In this document: positions 62,255 through 64,000 of the stretch, piece after piece
Layout of the letters: each line of letters opens with the position of its first letter
Numbering within the stretch: position 1 is the first letter of the stretch
NCBI RefSeq assembly: GCF_043226085.1
Contig: NZ_CP171225.1
Location: forward strand, 2,046,001 to 2,110,000
DNA: 64,000 nucleotides
Source of the DNA: Amaricoccus sp003258405
GTDB lineage: Bacteria > Pseudomonadota > Alphaproteobacteria > Rhodobacterales > Rhodobacteraceae
Reading direction: 5' to 3'
Notes under the pieces: generated by a model
What the model saw: the letters and a program-made list of their open reading frames with translations, nothing else
Databases searched by the model: none
Told to the model about the DNA's origin: nothing
Made by a program: the position numbers and the translations under genes

Positions 62255-63535
62255 TCAGAACAGTCCGCGGGTCGCGAGCATCAGCGCGACCAGCACCAGA
62301 TCGGCCAGAAGGAATGGCACGATCCCGGCAAACACCTGCTCCAGCCGCACGAAGTCGCGCGCGACGGAGTGAATGACGAAGACGTTGAGCCCGACGGGCG
62401 GAGTGATCATCCCGATCTCGAGCAACTTGGCGACCAGCACCCCGAACCAGATCTTGTCGACCCCGTGCATCCCGATGAGCGGCAGGAAGAGCGGCAGCGT
62501 CAGCAGGAGCGCCCCGATCGGCTCGAGGAACATGCCGAGGCAGAGGTAGATGACCACGATCATCAGCAGGAGGCCGGTGGTCCCTAGCCCCATGCCTTCG
62601 ACGAGCTGGCTCACCTCCATCGAGAGGCCGGACATCGCGACGAGCCGGGTGAAGAGGTTCGCGCCAAAGGCGATGATGAAGAGCGCGCCGGCCGAGAGCA
62701 GCGTGTCGACGAGGCTCTCGCGGAAGCCCTTCCAGCTCAGCGACCGGCGCGCAACGCCGATGACGATCGCCATGAAGGCTCCGAAGGCGCCGGCTTCGGT
62801 GGCCGTGAAGAGGCCGCCGAAGAGGCCGCCGAGCACCGCGATGATGAGCACCAGCACCGGCCAGATCTCGAAGGTCTTCGCCCAGCGGTCACCCATCGTG
62901 TAGGGCTCGGCCTTGGGCAGCCGTTCGGGATCGCGCCACCAGTAGACCAGCACCGCGAGAATGTAGAAGACGAGCGAGACGAGACCGAGGATCAGACCGC
63001 CGAGGAAGAGCTCGTTGATCGAGCTGTTCGACTGGATGCCGAAGAGGATGAGAATGATCGAGGGCGGGATCAGTGCGCCGATCGTGCCGCCCGCCGCCAC
63101 CGCGCCGGTGGCGATGCGCAGGTCATAGCGCTGCCGGTGCATCTCGGGGATAGCGATCCGACCAATCGCAGCCGAACAGGCCACAGAGGAGCCCGAGACC
63201 GCCGCGAAGCCGCCCGCCCCCGCCAGCGACGCGATGGCAAGCCCGCCGGGCAGCCAGCCCCACCAGACACGCGCCGCCTCGAAGAGACCGCGGGTGAGCC
63301 CCGAGTGATAGGCAATGTAGCCCATCAGCAGGAACATCGGGATCGAGCTCAGCGTCCAGCTCGCCGAGGAAGAATAGGGGATGGTCGAGAGCAGGCTCAT
63401 CGCCGGACGGAGCCCCGCGATCGCCCAGATGCCGGCAAAGGAGACGAGGATGAGGCTCACGCCGATCGGCACCCGCAGCCCGATGAGAACGAGCAGAACG
63501 ACGAGCGCCAGAAGCCCGATGGTGAACGGTTCCAT
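62255..63535 (-). CDS. TRAP transporter large permease
   Basis: This 426-residue membrane protein of the DctM type has many helices. Segments such as GFAAVSGSSVACSAAIGRIAIPEM, GAVAAGGTIGALIPPSIILI, ATEAGAFGAFMAIVIG and GMITPPVGLNVFVI are diagnostic. It transports an organic acid with a periplasmic binding protein and the small subunit next to it. It overlaps the small permease stop by one base. An aromatic or phenylpropanoid acid is the likely cargo, given the operon. Confidence 0.94.
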   Translation of the reverse strand: MEPFTIGLLALVVLLVLIGLRVPIGVSLILVSFAGIWAIAGLRPAMSLLSTIPYSSSASWTLSSIPMFLLMGYIAYHSGLTRGLFEAARVWWGWLPGGLAIASLAGAGGFAAVSGSSVACSAAIGRIAIPEMHRQRYDLRIATGAVAAGGTIGALIPPSIILILFGIQSNSSINELFLGGLILGLVSLVFYILAVLVYWWRDPERLPKAEPYTMGDRWAKTFEIWPVLVLIIAVLGGLFGGLFTATEAGAFGAFMAIVIGVARRSLSWKGFRESLVDTLLSAGALFIIAFGANLFTRLVAMSGLSMEVSQLVEGMGLGTTGLLLMIVVIYLCLGMFLEPIGALLLTLPLFLPLIGMHGVDKIWFGVLVAKLLEIGMITPPVGLNVFVIHSVARDFVRLEQVFAGIVPFLLADLVLVALMLATRGLF

Positions 63536-64000
63536 CAGCGAGCCTCCCCAAGATGTGCATCGACTTCCTCGAGCGGATCGTGGGCACCGTCATTGTAGCG
63601 GCCCTGGATCACCTGGACGAGCCGGAGCACCATCACCACTTCCATGAGCCCGAGCGAGACCGGCAGGATCCAGTAGCTCGGCCAGGTCGGCACGACGATT
63701 GCACCCGCCTCGACATAGGCCCCGCGCCGGGTCTGGCTCAGCGCCTCGAGCGCGGTGCCCCAGGCGAGCAGGCCGAAGGCCACGAGCCCCGCGGTCACAC
63801 CCAGAGCCTGGATTGCCCGGCGCGGCGCGCCCCGCAGCCCTTCGGTAAAGATCGTGGCCTCGATATGGCGCCGCCCGATTTCGGTCATCGCGAGCGGCAG
63901 GAAGCTCACCGCGACCATGTAATAGCGGGCGACAATGTCTGCAGTGGCCGGGAAGCCCGCGCCGAGCAGGCTGCGCATGCCGACGTCGATCACCACCTGC
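63535..64000 (-). CDS. TRAP transporter small permease (cut by window end)
   Basis: The open frame runs to the edge, giving at least 155 residues. The segments VIDVGMRSLLG near the edge, VARYYMVAVSFLPLAMTEIGRRHIEATIFTEGL and PSYWILPVSLGLMEVVMVLRLVQVI mark a DctQ-type four-helix small subunit. The first helix and start codon lie beyond the window. It is upstream of, and coupled to, the large permease gene. Confidence 0.9.
   Translation of the reverse strand, partial: QVVIDVGMRSLLGAGFPATADIVARYYMVAVSFLPLAMTEIGRRHIEATIFTEGLRGAPRRAIQALGVTAGLVAFGLLAWGTALEALSQTRRGAYVEAGAIVVPTWPSYWILPVSLGLMEVVMVLRLVQVIQGRYNDGAHDPLEEVDAHLGEAR

Overview
The window is GC-rich DNA from an alphaproteobacterium, most likely a member of the Rhodobacteraceae. 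The evidence is a circularly permuted two-piece tmRNA gene, an alphaproteobacterial LexA box (GTTC-N7-GTTC) upstream of lexA, ThyX instead of ThyA, an xdhABC operon, and typical roseobacter/rhodobacter gene blocks.

Layout. 1-1.9 kb: 3' end of dinB, a candidate small RNA with an anti-Shine-Dalgarno motif, an N-formylglutamate amidohydrolase, tRNA-Val(GAC) and rpmJ. 2-11.3 kb: one leftward operon, xdhA-xdhB-xdhC followed by a BMP-type ABC transporter (ATPase, two permeases, binding protein), which fits uptake and oxidation of purines. 11.5-20.2 kb: pabC/pabB, dnaE, a Fur/Mur regulator, thyX, gloA and a secreted VWA-like protein. 20.3-20.6 kb: ssrA (tmRNA).

20,602-31,498: an integrated element of about 10.9 kb at the 3' end of ssrA, bounded by a 13-bp direct repeat. 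It has a tyrosine integrase, an AlpA-like protein, an XRE regulator with paired operators, a secreted cargo protein, and a head-only module: large terminase, HNH nuclease, HK97-type capsid, protease, connector, portal and a spike-base-like protein. I see no tail, lysis or replication genes. This resembles a capsid-forming phage satellite more than a prophage. The attachment core lies inside an element gene. That gene's start codon is beside the integrase at the left end and its body is at the right end, so it is intact only in the excised circle, where it would also join the integrase operon to the head operon.

31.7-38.5 kb: a rightward set of four unusual small proteins without signal peptides, then a PrtD/PrtE-like type I secretion ABC transporter and adaptor, ending in a strong terminator. 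Two of the small proteins share a D-N-aromatic-A motif, repeated about every 18 residues in the smallest. An RTX-independent secreted, possibly fibre-like, system is the main hypothesis. A LuxR-type regulator with a pseudo-receiver domain follows.

40-45.7 kb: DCC protein, then leftward trpG-trpD-trpC-moaC-moeA and lexA. 46.3-57.8 kb: mixed genes, several eroded (a frameshifted nuclease-like gene, an internally deleted glyoxalase, a metallo-beta-lactamase-fold protein without its metal motif), together with Mo-hydroxylase maturation genes (MoxR/CoxD, VWA/CoxE, XdhC/CoxI-like, a molybdopterin-binding/MocA fusion) but no hydroxylase subunits beside them. 55.5-64 kb: acyl-CoA dehydrogenase and, apparently as one operon, a TRAP transporter, SDR, enoyl-CoA hydratase, feruloyl-CoA synthetase and amidohydrolase, consistent with uptake and side-chain degradation of hydroxycinnamates.

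All functional calls come from reading translated sequence; no database search was run.
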